45,510 nt of DNA, from the NCBI RefSeq assembly GCF_900110485.1, contig NZ_FODY01000009.1, positions 1-45,510 of the forward strand, written 5' to 3'. Below, piece after piece: positions 26,814 to 34,024 of this stretch. Made by a program: the position numbers and the translations under genes. Origin of the DNA: Propionispora vibrioides. GTDB lineage: Bacteria > Bacillota > Negativicutes > Propionisporales > Propionisporaceae. Positions within the stretch are counted from its first letter, which is position 1. Each line of letters opens with the position of its first letter. The notes below the pieces were generated by a model. The model ran no database searches. It was not told where the DNA came from and saw nothing but the letters and a program-made list of their open reading frames with translations.

Positions 26814-27233
26814 TTATTGCTTCTTTAAAACTACCAGTTTTGGGGGGATGCCAACACGTCCGGCTATATCATAAAAACTGCATTCTGGATGCTCATGAAG
26901 TAGTTTGTCTGGCATAAGTAATTCAACTGCGAATGCATTGGCTTGCCTTTCGATACGATCTATAGAATATAACGTGTAGCGTTTTAAAAAGGGGGTATTA
27001 ACGTTTGGATGTAGTATTGCATGTCCAAGTTCATGAGCGCAGGTAAAGCGACACTCATCTTCGGAAAGTGTGTTATTGATATGGATGAACTTAATTCTAT
27101 AATCGTTAGTGAAATAGCCCATGGTTTCCCCTAAATTTTCATATATGATGTTAACTTTTAATTTATGGGCCAGTATAAAGGGGGAATTTGTTTTATACTT
27201 ATTTATTAGTTTTTCTACAGTATCCTTTATCAT
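26814..27233 (-). CDS. ImmA/IrrE-family metallopeptidase
   Basis: 139 residues with the zinc motif HELGH in TCAHELGHAILHP and a downstream ERQANAFAVELLMPDKLL helix that supplies the third ligand. This is the ImmA family, which cuts Cro/C1-type repressors of integrated elements to induce them. GGGAGG precedes the ATG. It lies 21 bp behind the XRE gene on the same strand, the usual immR-immA order of ICEBs1 and many prophages. Confidence 0.9.
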   Translation of the reverse strand: MIKDTVEKLINKYKTNSPFILAHKLKVNIIYENLGETMGYFTNDYRIKFIHINNTLSEDECRFTCAHELGHAILHPNVNTPFLKRYTLYSIDRIERQANAFAVELLMPDKLLHEHPECSFYDIAGRVGIPPKLVVLKKQ

Positions 27234-27254
27234 GAAAGAAATCCTCCCGTGAGG

Positions 27255-27707
27255 CTATTTCCTGTATTTTTTTGGGGTAAATTTCTGCTTTGCCATTTGT
27301 TTTGCAAGTCTTAAGGTATTTTCCAAAGAAATGCGGAGTAATTCCTTGTCGTCTTCAGACATAGGTTCCTCTCCATCGTAGTAGGCTATCGCACTATTTC
27401 CGGGCATGAGGTCAGTCAGAAGAGATTCGAGCCTTTTTTGGATACTGTGTTCATCTTTAGCTGTAAGGGGAGGGAGAGAGGCGGTTTCTTTCTTTTCTTC
27501 AATTAGGTCTGACTTTTGAATACCAAAATAATTTGCTAACATCTCAATTTTGTCTATACGGGGGTATTTATTTCCGTTTACCCAGTCTGTAAAAGTAGAA
27601 TACTTAAATCCCAAATCATTGCAAACCTGGTTTCGGTCTTTCTTGTATTTTTCCATGTAGAATTTAAGGTTTTTTGACATAATTTCTTTATTTCCTAAGT
27701 CGCTCAT
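27255..27707 (-). CDS. XRE-family repressor (ImmR-like)
   Basis: 150 residues. The HTH (RNQVCNDLGFKYSTFTDWVN, then GNKYPRIDKIEMLANYFGIQ) lies near 21-63, followed by an acidic linker and a C-terminal region where ImmA would cut. A strong AGGAGG site supports the ATG at 27707. It faces a consensus promoter with ACGCTTTAAGCGT operators at 27784-27824, so it should repress the rightward island genes and itself. Confidence 0.88.
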   Translation of the reverse strand: MSDLGNKEIMSKNLKFYMEKYKKDRNQVCNDLGFKYSTFTDWVNGNKYPRIDKIEMLANYFGIQKSDLIEEKKETASLPPLTAKDEHSIQKRLESLLTDLMPGNSAIAYYDGEEPMSEDDKELLRISLENTLRLAKQMAKQKFTPKKYRK

Positions 27708-27783
27708 TACGGTTCCTCCTGAGACTTGGTAATCTCATTGTATGCTTAAGTCGTAAATTTTTCAATAATTATTTTAAGATATT

Positions 27784-27824
27784 ACGCTTTAAAGGTTGAC
27801 TTTACGCTTTAAGCGTTTTATAAT
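27784..27824 (+). promoter_or_regulatory. Consensus rightward promoter with repressor operators
   Basis: TTGACT (27796-27801) and TATAAT (27819-27824) are separated by exactly 17 bp. The near-palindrome ACGCTTTAAGCGT at 27804-27816 fills the spacer and a half-matching ACGCTTTAAAGG lies just upstream at 27784. A repressor bound there would block RNA polymerase. The site is about 80-120 bp from the start of the ImmR-like gene. Confidence 0.75.
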
Positions 27825-27984
27825 TGGCCTAAGAATTAGAGTTGACTTAGATAAATAGCATTCTAAGTGGTACAACATATATAGCCTAGAAAGGAATCGG
27901 CTATTTAAAATACAGCAGAGCGAATGAATAGTGCATTCGACGATATTCTGATTAGAGAAACAGATGGTAATTTTTTATATAAAA

Positions 27985-27997
27985 ACGCTTTAAGCAT
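27985..27997. promoter_or_regulatory. Third operator-like site
   Basis: ACGCTTTAAGCAT repeats the operator word with one change, about 180 bp downstream of the promoter and before the first rightward gene. It could support DNA looping by the ImmR-like repressor. Confidence 0.5.
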
Positions 27998-28085
27998 TTA
28001 CACTTATTGGGAGAGTTTCTATTTGTCATAGACAGTTTTTTTACGTGTACAAATCTAGGATTAAAAAAATAAAGGAGTTGGTTCT

Positions 28086-28280
28086 ATGGAAGCCATTGCT
28101 TTCGTTGCCGGAATTGTGGTGCTAATAATTGTTGCTCAGATTACAGAAGATGTAAGTCATCGACAATTGCAACAGCAGTTTTGGCGTAACAACTATAACC
28201 ATACTAAGCGCAACAGTAGTGAATCCCAACGGATGTTTGCGGTTGAAATGATCAATTGCTCGAAGAACCGAAAGAATTAA
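28086..28280 (+). CDS. Small membrane protein of the prophage-like island
   Basis: 64 residues: an N-terminal membrane segment (AIAFVAGIVVLIIVAQI) then a basic, polar tail. AAAGGAG lies 9 bp before the ATG. It is the first gene under the repressible promoter. No family recognised. Confidence 0.55.
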   Translation: MEAIAFVAGIVVLIIVAQITEDVSHRQLQQQFWRNNYNHTKRNSSESQRMFAVEMINCSKNRKN

Positions 28281-28355
28281 CAGCTATATTTACCCAGGCA
28301 CCAGGCAACAACATTGCCATCTGATCGGCCGGGATTAGAATAGGGAGGGGTTTAC

Positions 28356-28841
28356 ATGGCAAAAATTATTGACATTAAAGAGCAGATTAAGAGAGAAAAC
28401 AAAGTAGCATCGCACTGGCTTATTCATTATAGAGAGCGAAAAAGGGAGCATGATGAGTTTCGCCAGGAGATTTCAGCAGGAAATCGGCAGCACGATGAAA
28501 ATGTTGGAGGAAGCCGTTCGTCTCTTCCCGGTAAACCAGTTGAAAATATGGTTTGTAAACTGGATGAACACGATACGAATAATACTGCCAAATGGCTACA
28601 GACAATAGAAGATGTAAAATCCATTATTGGACCTAAAAAATGCCAGCTACTCGAACTACGACAGAAATGTCAATTTTATATGTCGCCAGATGGCGGCCGT
28701 CCTGGATGGATCGCGCCGGTACAGCAACAGTTTGGTGAAGTTGCAGGGTGGTGCCCGGCAGAGCAAACACTTAAAAATATGTGGTCGGATCTTATCACTA
28801 TAACAGTTAGAGTGGCGAGAGTTCGTGGTTGTGAATTTTAA
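28356..28841 (+). CDS. Hypothetical island protein, possible late regulator
   Basis: 161 residues, charged N-terminal half and a C-terminal half (WLQTIEDVKSIIGPKKCQLL, later WIAPVQQQFGEVAGWCPAE) that could form a helix-turn-helix. In size and position, between early promoter and lysis genes, it resembles ArpU/DUF1492-type phage late activators, but I cannot show homology. Its last codons merge with the first of the three palindrome-hairpin repeats. AGGGAGGGG precedes the ATG. Confidence 0.5.
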   Translation: MAKIIDIKEQIKRENKVASHWLIHYRERKREHDEFRQEISAGNRQHDENVGGSRSSLPGKPVENMVCKLDEHDTNNTAKWLQTIEDVKSIIGPKKCQLLELRQKCQFYMSPDGGRPGWIAPVQQQFGEVAGWCPAEQTLKNMWSDLITITVRVARVRGCEF

Positions 28842-28959
28842 GTTTCGTACTAGTACAAAACTTGCTGCTTTACATGGTAAGATAATAGTGTGAAATCGTT
28901 GTAAATGAATTTTAAAGCAATATGATACATATGCCGTCCAGGAGGGCGGTTTTTTATTT
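28842..28959 (+). repeat. Palindrome-hairpin repeat unit, copy 1
   Basis: The unit opens with GTTTCGTACTAGTACAAAAC, an almost perfect palindrome around GTACTAGTAC. It continues through an AT-rich stretch containing CATGGTAAGATAATAG and ends in CCGTCC-agga-GGGCGG followed by TTTTTATTT, a rho-independent terminator. The order operator, possible -10, about 60 nt, terminator looks like a small RNA gene or a controlled leader. Confidence 0.65.
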
Positions 28960-28983
28960 CCCTTCTAGGTGGAATGTAAATTA

Positions 28984-29034
28984 ATGCTGATAAATGCAGC
29001 ACGGTTTATTTTTCAATACAGTGGTATTGTGTAA
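28984..29034 (+). pseudogene. Decayed copy of the Cys-rich miniprotein gene
   Basis: The frame MLINAARFIFQYSGIV ends at TAA. It lines up with the start of the intact Cys-rich miniprotein at 29498 (MLIKCDAKCACQYDGYC), sharing MLI and QY-G, with the Cys codons lost. It sits at the same offset after its repeat unit, so it is probably an old duplicate. Confidence 0.45.
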
Positions 29035-29106
29035 CAAAGAAGCAAAGAAGACCAGAGTATTGAGGAACTGCAGTCAGTGAGGGAAGAATTACAATTGTGA
29101 ATTATT

Positions 29107-29223
29107 GTTTCGTACTGCTACAAAACCAATTATTTTTCATGGTAAGATGATAGTATGAAATTGTTGTAAATGAGTTTCTGATGTGATACACGTGATGCCG
29201 TTCGAGTAGAGTGGTTTTTTATC
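29107..29223 (+). repeat. Palindrome-hairpin repeat unit, copy 2
   Basis: Starts GTTTCGTACTGCTACAAAAC, where the palindrome is broken at two central bases. It keeps CATGGTAAGATGATAGTATG and ends with a weaker stem before TTTTTTATC. It lies 265 bp after copy 1. The sequence after it (TACTGTGTGACAAAGAATCA) still matches that after copy 1. Confidence 0.6.
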
Positions 29224-29346
29224 TTCATTCTTAGATTCATTCATATCGATTCAATGCAGAAATTACTGTGTGACAAAGAATCAAAGAGGATTAGAGATTG
29301 AGATAACAAGAGTTAGAGGGTAAAGAATCACAGTTGCGAATTTTTT

Positions 29347-29471
29347 GTTTCGTACTAGTACAAAACCCTCTTTTTTTCATGGTAACATAGTAGTATGAAA
29401 TCTTTGCAAATGAATTAAAAAACCAAATATATTACATGGCTACGACCGTCCAATAGGGCGGTTTTCTTTAT
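29347..29471 (+). repeat. Palindrome-hairpin repeat unit, copy 3
   Basis: Restores the intact palindrome GTTTCGTACTAGTACAAAAC, then CATGGTAACATAGTAGTATG, and ends with ACCGTCC-aata-GGGCGGT followed by TTTTCTTTATT. It lies 240 bp after copy 2 and directly precedes the intact Cys-rich miniprotein gene. Confidence 0.65.
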
Positions 29472-29497
29472 TCTCATTTTTAGGCGGTGGTTAATGT

Positions 29498-29653
29498 ATG
29501 TTGATTAAATGTGACGCAAAATGCGCTTGTCAATATGACGGCTATTGCATTCGCAAATGGCAAGGCTTGCAATGTCGTGATATAACTCATGGAAAATATC
29601 AGGATATTTTTATTGAGGTGATCCATATTCCGTGCGAACCTTGCCGCTATTAA
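29498..29653 (+). CDS. Cys-rich miniprotein (51 residues)
   Basis: Starts MLIKCDAKCACQYDGYCIRK and has seven Cys (5, 9, 11, 17, 26, 46, 49) in 51 residues, ending IPCEPCRY. The spacing suggests a small metal-binding or disulfide-knotted fold. An AGGCGGTGG site precedes the ATG. The stop codon lies inside a small hairpin (29643-29667). The family is unknown. Remnants of the same gene follow repeat copy 1 and possibly copy 2. Confidence 0.6.
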   Translation: MLIKCDAKCACQYDGYCIRKWQGLQCRDITHGKYQDIFIEVIHIPCEPCRY

Positions 29654-29667
29654 GCGGCTATTTTTTA
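29643..29667 (+). terminator. Short terminator overlapping the miniprotein stop codon
   Basis: GCCGCT-atta-AGCGGC followed by TATTTTTTA. It includes the TAA stop of the miniprotein and probably separates it from the lysis genes. Confidence 0.65.
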
Positions 29668-29692
29668 TACCATAACAGGGAGAGGTGATGGG

Positions 29693-29950
29693 GTGGAAAA
29701 CTTTCTAGGGACGATCGTTCAAATCATTACAGTGCTTGGATTTATGGCCGTACTGGTTAAATTGTTAATTGTTAATCCGCTACAGACGGCCATAACCGCA
29801 CTGAATGATGCCGTAAAAGAATTGAAAACAGTACTCACCCGGATTGAGGAGGAGCAAAAAAACATAGGAAATAGGCTGGCTCGTACAGAGGAATCCTTAA
29901 AGTCCGTGCACAAGCGCGTAGATAAATTGGAGGGAAAGGTTCATGAGTGA
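29693..29950 (+). CDS. Small membrane protein with coiled coil, lysis-cassette member
   Basis: 85 residues, GTG start. One N-terminal membrane segment (IVQIITVLGFMAVLVKLLIV) is followed by a long heptad-rich helix (LKTVLTRIEEEQKNIGNRLA and onward). The organisation resembles holin-accessory proteins of phages. It overlaps the next gene by 8 bp, so the two are translated together. Confidence 0.55.
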   Translation: MENFLGTIVQIITVLGFMAVLVKLLIVNPLQTAITALNDAVKELKTVLTRIEEEQKNIGNRLARTEESLKSVHKRVDKLEGKVHE

Positions 29951-30338
29951 GTGGCAAATGGTTCTGTTGGCCGCCGGCATATTATTGGCGGCTAATCTGT
30001 TAGTTATGGGGCTATTTGTGTTGTTTGCCAAACTGCCGGACGGTCGGCTTAGCCAGGTAATCAGGGGGATTATCTATTGGCTTGATGAGTTTGCGGATGA
30101 TATGACAAACAAGGAAAAAAAGCAAGATGCAATCCGGCAGTTTACTGAAGTTTTAGGCTGGCGCCGCATTTTGGTACCGGCCGCGCTGATCGGGTGGGTG
30201 ATTGATGCGGAGGTAGCCGCTATACGAAAAATGCAGGCGGCGACGAATACGCCGGACCTGCATGTAGAGGGGGAAGATATAAGTGTACAAGGTAACATTG
30301 GAGGAACTAAAACAACTGGCTTTAAAGGCCAAGAATGA
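29943..30338 (+). CDS. Putative phage holin
   Basis: 131 residues. An N-terminal hydrophobic segment (MVLLAAGILLAANLLVMGLF) is followed by an amphipathic and a second hydrophobic stretch (RRILVPAALIGWVIDAEVAA) and a polar C-terminus. Holins are short membrane proteins that time lysis. The position right before an amidase gene fits that role. The family (perhaps LL-H-type holins) is a guess from pattern only. Confidence 0.55.
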   Translation: MSEWQMVLLAAGILLAANLLVMGLFVLFAKLPDGRLSQVIRGIIYWLDEFADDMTNKEKKQDAIRQFTEVLGWRRILVPAALIGWVIDAEVAAIRKMQAATNTPDLHVEGEDISVQGNIGGTKTTGFKGQE

Positions 30339-30825
30339 TTTATGGGCGCTGGCCCGGGCGAATGATCGAGATGTGAAGGTTTACCTCCATTGGTCTGCCG
30401 GCCATTATGGGCAGTTTTTCAGCGACTACCATATCAATATTGACAAGGATGGCAGCGTATATATGAGCACTAATGACCTGGCAACTGTACTGGCCCATAC
30501 ATGGCGCCGTAATTCTGGGGCGATTGGCGTATCCCTTGCGGCTTGCTACGATGCAACGACTCAAAACTGGGGGCCGGAACCGCCGACAGTCGCACAAATT
30601 GAGGCCATGGCCCAGGTGGTTTGTGTCTTGGCGAATGCATTGGATCTCACAATTGATTATGACCGGGTTATGACTCACGCGGAAGCAGCCAATGAGGATG
30701 GTTACGGCCCACAGCAAACATGGGAACGCTGGGACCTGTGGATTCTACCAGGTGTCAGCCTCGGCGAGGGTGGCAATATTATCCGCGGCAAAGCGAATTG
30801 GTATCGACAAAACGGTGTGACCTGA
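30283..30825 (+). CDS. N-acetylmuramoyl-L-alanine amidase (endolysin)
   Basis: 180 residues of the Amidase_2 fold. The zinc ligands are likely H36 in VYLHWSAGHYG, the His in VMTHAEAANEDGYG and the Asp in ERWDLWILPG, with YHINIDKDGSVYMS after the first strand. It cleaves the bond between muramic acid and the peptide in murein. GTG start after GGGGGAAG. It overlaps the holin-like gene by 56 bp. There is no signal peptide, so it would need the holin for release. Confidence 0.85.
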   Translation: MYKVTLEELKQLALKAKNDLWALARANDRDVKVYLHWSAGHYGQFFSDYHINIDKDGSVYMSTNDLATVLAHTWRRNSGAIGVSLAACYDATTQNWGPEPPTVAQIEAMAQVVCVLANALDLTIDYDRVMTHAEAANEDGYGPQQTWERWDLWILPGVSLGEGGNIIRGKANWYRQNGVT

Positions 30826-30865
30826 CCGGCTGCACTTTATTAATTATTCAAAGGAGTGTATTAAT

Positions 30866-31039
30866 ATGGTCAATTTTTTGAAAAAGGTTGCTAATTGGTT
30901 CTTAGGGAAGGCAGAGGAGGTTGAAAAATTGGATGATGCTATTAAAGTAGCAGTTAATCAGCAGACCAAGCGAGCTTTCTATATCGGTGCTACTGTTGGG
31001 GTTACGGTCACGACGGTCATTGTTAGGATAATTGGATAA
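30866..31039 (+). CDS. Small membrane protein between endolysin and overlapping ORFs
   Basis: 57 residues from an ATG after AAAGGAG. A basic amphipathic N-terminus (MVNFLKKVANWFLGKAEEVE) is followed by a C-terminal hydrophobic segment (YIGATVGVTVTTVIVRIIG). It may be an antiholin or another membrane member of the lysis cassette. It is followed within 6 bp by the overlapping spanin-like ORFs. Confidence 0.5.
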   Translation: MVNFLKKVANWFLGKAEEVEKLDDAIKVAVNQQTKRAFYIGATVGVTVTTVIVRIIG

Positions 31040-31044
31040 AGGAG

Positions 31045-31428
31045 ATGATTAAAATTGATAAGAAAATTATTATCATTGCTGCTCTGTTTCTGGTTATTGC
31101 TACCGGCTGCTGGTATTTGTTCGGCAGCGGAGGCAACATATCAAATAACGGAGTCGGAGCTGACCAGGTTAGATCAGATCTTTCAGCAGTTGGACAGCAA
31201 CAATCAGCAGCTATTGACGGACTTGGCCGCATCGAAACAGGACTTAGCGACGGCGCGGCAAAAGTTGGAACAATATCAGCAGGACTTAACGACACTACAA
31301 AGTCAATTGCTGCAACTGAGAGCCGAATCGATGCAAGTCAAAATGCAGCTAGAAGCAGCTCAGAACTCATTGCAGAAGGCCAACGAATCCTTGGACAAGT
31401 ACGAGAAAGAAGTAAAAACGGAATATAG
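31045..31428 (+). CDS. Spanin-like ORF A (outer reading frame of an overlapping pair)
   Basis: 127 residues. The N-terminus has a membrane or export segment (IIIIAALFLVIATGCWYLFG) whose ATGC could act as a loose lipobox. The rest is a Ser/Ala/Gln-rich periplasmic-type helix region, such as AAIDGLGRIETGLSDGAAKV. The ATG directly abuts AAAGGAG, which is poor spacing. It overlaps ORF B in the +1 frame for almost its whole length. Together they have the layout of Rz/Rz1 spanins, which join inner and outer membrane in the last step of lysis. Confidence 0.5.
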   Translation: MIKIDKKIIIIAALFLVIATGCWYLFGSGGNISNNGVGADQVRSDLSAVGQQQSAAIDGLGRIETGLSDGAAKVGTISAGLNDTTKSIAATESRIDASQNAARSSSELIAEGQRILGQVRERSKNGI

Positions 31429-31492
31429 AAGTTTGAAATTGCAAAGAGATTTAGGTTTCTTAGCCGCAGTTTATTTTATGGTAAAAAAATAA
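31055..31492 (+). CDS. Spanin-like ORF B (inner reading frame of an overlapping pair)
   Basis: 145 residues starting at a TTG 10 bp after AAAGGAG, the better-spaced start of the two. It has a signal segment (LLSLLLCFWLLLPAAGICSA), a long Gln/Leu-rich coiled coil (about 30-120) and a short hydrophobic C-terminus (LGFLAAVYFMVKK). It could be the coiled-coil partner of ORF A. If only one of the two frames is real, this one has the stronger start and the more regular heptads. Confidence 0.6.
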   Translation: MIRKLLSLLLCFWLLLPAAGICSAAEATYQITESELTRLDQIFQQLDSNNQQLLTDLAASKQDLATARQKLEQYQQDLTTLQSQLLQLRAESMQVKMQLEAAQNSLQKANESLDKYEKEVKTEYRSLKLQRDLGFLAAVYFMVKK

Positions 31493-31919
31493 CCGCATAT
31501 GCGGTAACAATGCTGTTTCTCTCTAGTACCCCAGTCAAATTTTACTGAGTTCGGTTTATTGGACAAAAGTAAAAGGCCCCGGAACTATATGAATTAATGA
31601 GAATTGGAGCCTCTTTCAAACGGTATTATTTTTGTTTTAATCTGAACCTATTGATGATCATCAAGGGAAATATAACTATTTATATAAGCTTACCTATGGA
31701 TAGGATACTTTCCGTGATTTTATTGAATTGTTATCTATTTGGCTTCAAATCTCCTATTCTTTAATTAGTTTGAAGAATAGGCGGGTGCAAGTTCCATGTA
31801 AGACCCTAGATAAAAGGAGTTTTTGCTCAATACTTATTTTGACAGGTTCAGTCCATTGTTTGCAAGAGGGAGAAAACGGGAATGGAAAGTGGTCAAGTAG
31901 CAAGCGGGGTAAACTCTTG
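31493..31919. other. Gene-free stretch at the right edge of the prophage-like island
   Basis: ACCGCATATGCGGT (31492-31505) is a perfect 14-bp palindrome at the end of ORF B. No gene, att repeat or integrase fragment is recognised further right. A frame at 31728-31976 is open but looks non-coding. Confidence 0.4.
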
Positions 31920-33773
31920 CTACTTAGTCAGGAAAACTGCATTGAGCGAGGAGTCATAGCGATAGGAGAAGCCTAAGAGATTATAAAAGTCGTCAGCCGT
32001 TATGGCAACCAGACCGTTTTGCAGCCTGGCCGGTTTGGTGAGCTGTTTGGTACTGCCGCCGACGGTCGTGCTGCCTACGGTGAAGAGATAACGAGTATTG
32101 GCATAAGTAAAGCTGGCTTGGGATGAATCGGCGCTAAAATCACCGGGCTTTAGCAGTGAATAGGCCGCTTTGCCGCCTGCATAGGAGCCATTTTCATATA
32201 AGGCACCAGTAGAAGAATTTCTATAGGAAACCTTTAGGCAATCTAAAGGGATGTACCAGTCTGCTCCGGCTTGACCAGCCTCGACGCCACTGTTATTCCC
32301 GTAAATGATGACCTGCGGCGAGAGGTATCTGTCCGGCAGTACAGTGGCCGGGAAGTCGGTGCCGGTCGTTTTGTCGATAGTATAAGTGTCAATGTAGCTG
32401 CCGTCTTGTTTGATGGCGCTTAAGGTCAGACGGGTGCCGTTGACCTGGGCAACGACATAACAAGGCATATCGTTAGCATCAAAGAAGAATTGATCCCAGA
32501 CTTTTTTGGATAAGTCGGTATAATATTTATTGCCACCGCGGCCTGTTACATAGTATACGGTGCCCTGGCCCGGAGTCTTTTGGAAGACATCCCCTTTTAT
32601 CGGATAAGTCCGGGATATGCCGTGATCGTGACCGTTGAGCACGACGTCGGCATGGTATTTTTCAATAATGGGGCAGAAGACGGCTTTGAGTGTTTCATTG
32701 GCCCGGGTCGCTTTGTTATAGTAAGGGGTTTTATGGAAGATGACAATTTTCCACTCTTTATTGGTGCTTTTTAAATCTTTTTCCAGCCACTCGGCCTGAG
32801 CGCGAAGAAAAGGATTGGCTAGAGGATTGGCGGGAGTGGAGTCATTCCCCGGGAACCGGACATGACCGTTCTCGGCGGTTACCTCTTCATCATACTGACT
32901 GTCGATGACCGTGAAATGGGCGTTGCCATAATCCCAGGAATAAGCCTGGGTCCGCAACTCTTGCGGGCCGTTTTGCGGCAGCTTGAATTGTTCAATATAC
33001 TCATAGGGTTCGGAGACGGCGCCGGAAGGCGGCAACCAGCCGTGGTTGTAGGTCTCGTGGTTCCCCTGGCTGGGCATAGCGGGAATGGTGCGGATGATAT
33101 CCTGGCAGCCTTCATACCAATGATTCCAGTGTGTGTAATACTGGCCGCATTCGGTCAGATCGCCGACATTGATGAAAAAGCGGGCGTCGGGGTTGGCGGC
33201 AAAGGCGGCGTGTACGTTGGATTTCCAGGGGCCGTATTCAGGATTGTCGGTGATGCCGCTTTGGGAATCGCCAAAAATCAGAAAGGTAAATTTTTTGATT
33301 CCGGCCGGCTGCGTGGTAAAGGTGCCTGCACTGCTCCAATTCAGACCGTCACCTACCCGGTAGGCATATTTCTTGCCTGGTGTAAGACCGGTTATCATTC
33401 CGGCGTGAAGATTTGCTTCCCCCAGATCGGAATACAAGTTTTCCACGGCTGTCTGGACAGAATGAGCCCAATGGGTAACAGTGTCGGCGGAGGCCGGTCC
33501 ATTAAGCGGGGCATATTGGATGAGCCCTGTACTGACTGAAGTATCGGTACGCCAGGCAATGGTCTGAGTAGTGGCAGGATTATCGGACCAGGTCAAAGTA
33601 ATATGGTCGGGTATGACCGACGCGCCGGGGCTTGCGGCGAAGACGCTACGGAGATCGAAGGGCAAGGATAAAAACAGGGCCAGTGAGCCTGTTCCTTTAA
33701 GGAAATTCCGGCGGGTTATGTTGCGCGGCTTTTGGATAAGCTCGAGCAATTCATCTTTTTTGTTCATAAGCAT
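31920..33773 (-). CDS. Tat-exported purple-acid-phosphatase-like metallophosphoesterase
   Basis: 617 residues. A Tat signal (ITRRNFLKGTGSLALFLSL, R21-R22) is followed by an Fn3-like domain of the purple acid phosphatase N-terminal type (about 55-155). The metallophosphatase core has FGDSQSG (168), VGDLTECG (204), GNHET (237) and NGHDHGISR. The last 120 residues look like a copper-amine-oxidase N-terminal-type domain (DWYIPLDCLKVSYRN, FYNLLGFSYRYDSSLNAVFL). It should hydrolyse phosphate esters outside the cytoplasmic membrane. It stands alone, starting after AAGGAAG. Confidence 0.88.
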   Translation of the reverse strand: MLMNKKDELLELIQKPRNITRRNFLKGTGSLALFLSLPFDLRSVFAASPGASVIPDHITLTWSDNPATTQTIAWRTDTSVSTGLIQYAPLNGPASADTVTHWAHSVQTAVENLYSDLGEANLHAGMITGLTPGKKYAYRVGDGLNWSSAGTFTTQPAGIKKFTFLIFGDSQSGITDNPEYGPWKSNVHAAFAANPDARFFINVGDLTECGQYYTHWNHWYEGCQDIIRTIPAMPSQGNHETYNHGWLPPSGAVSEPYEYIEQFKLPQNGPQELRTQAYSWDYGNAHFTVIDSQYDEEVTAENGHVRFPGNDSTPANPLANPFLRAQAEWLEKDLKSTNKEWKIVIFHKTPYYNKATRANETLKAVFCPIIEKYHADVVLNGHDHGISRTYPIKGDVFQKTPGQGTVYYVTGRGGNKYYTDLSKKVWDQFFFDANDMPCYVVAQVNGTRLTLSAIKQDGSYIDTYTIDKTTGTDFPATVLPDRYLSPQVIIYGNNSGVEAGQAGADWYIPLDCLKVSYRNSSTGALYENGSYAGGKAAYSLLKPGDFSADSSQASFTYANTRYLFTVGSTTVGGSTKQLTKPARLQNGLVAITADDFYNLLGFSYRYDSSLNAVFLTK

Positions 33774-34024
33774 TCGCTTCCTTCTGTTTGGTATATGCCA
33801 TGCTATCGGCTGTAACTGAACAGAGTTTTCTTACTAAGCTCATGCTATCATGAATTGGCGGCTCATATTTTAAAGAAAGGTTAATTTTTGGTTAACAATG
33901 GCACAGCCAGTCGCTTTGTTTGCAAAGGTTTGTCCATAGGGTATGTTAAGGCGTATAATATACGTATATATTGGGTGAACTTGGTTAAGTGGCTTTGGGG
34001 AAAGCCAGAGGAGGCATCAACAGT

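Noticed and set aside
26700-31919. Attachment sites flanking the prophage-like island
   Set aside because: No convincing direct repeat was seen at the two edges and there is no integrase or tRNA gene to anchor one.
31728-31976. An 82-codon frame right of the lysis genes
   Set aside because: No ribosome binding site, mixed composition, and it runs into the 3' end of the convergent phosphatase gene.
32862-33539. A 225-codon plus-strand frame opposite the phosphatase gene
   Set aside because: The phosphatase frame shows all catalytic motifs. The opposite frame is Gly/Val-rich without any pattern.
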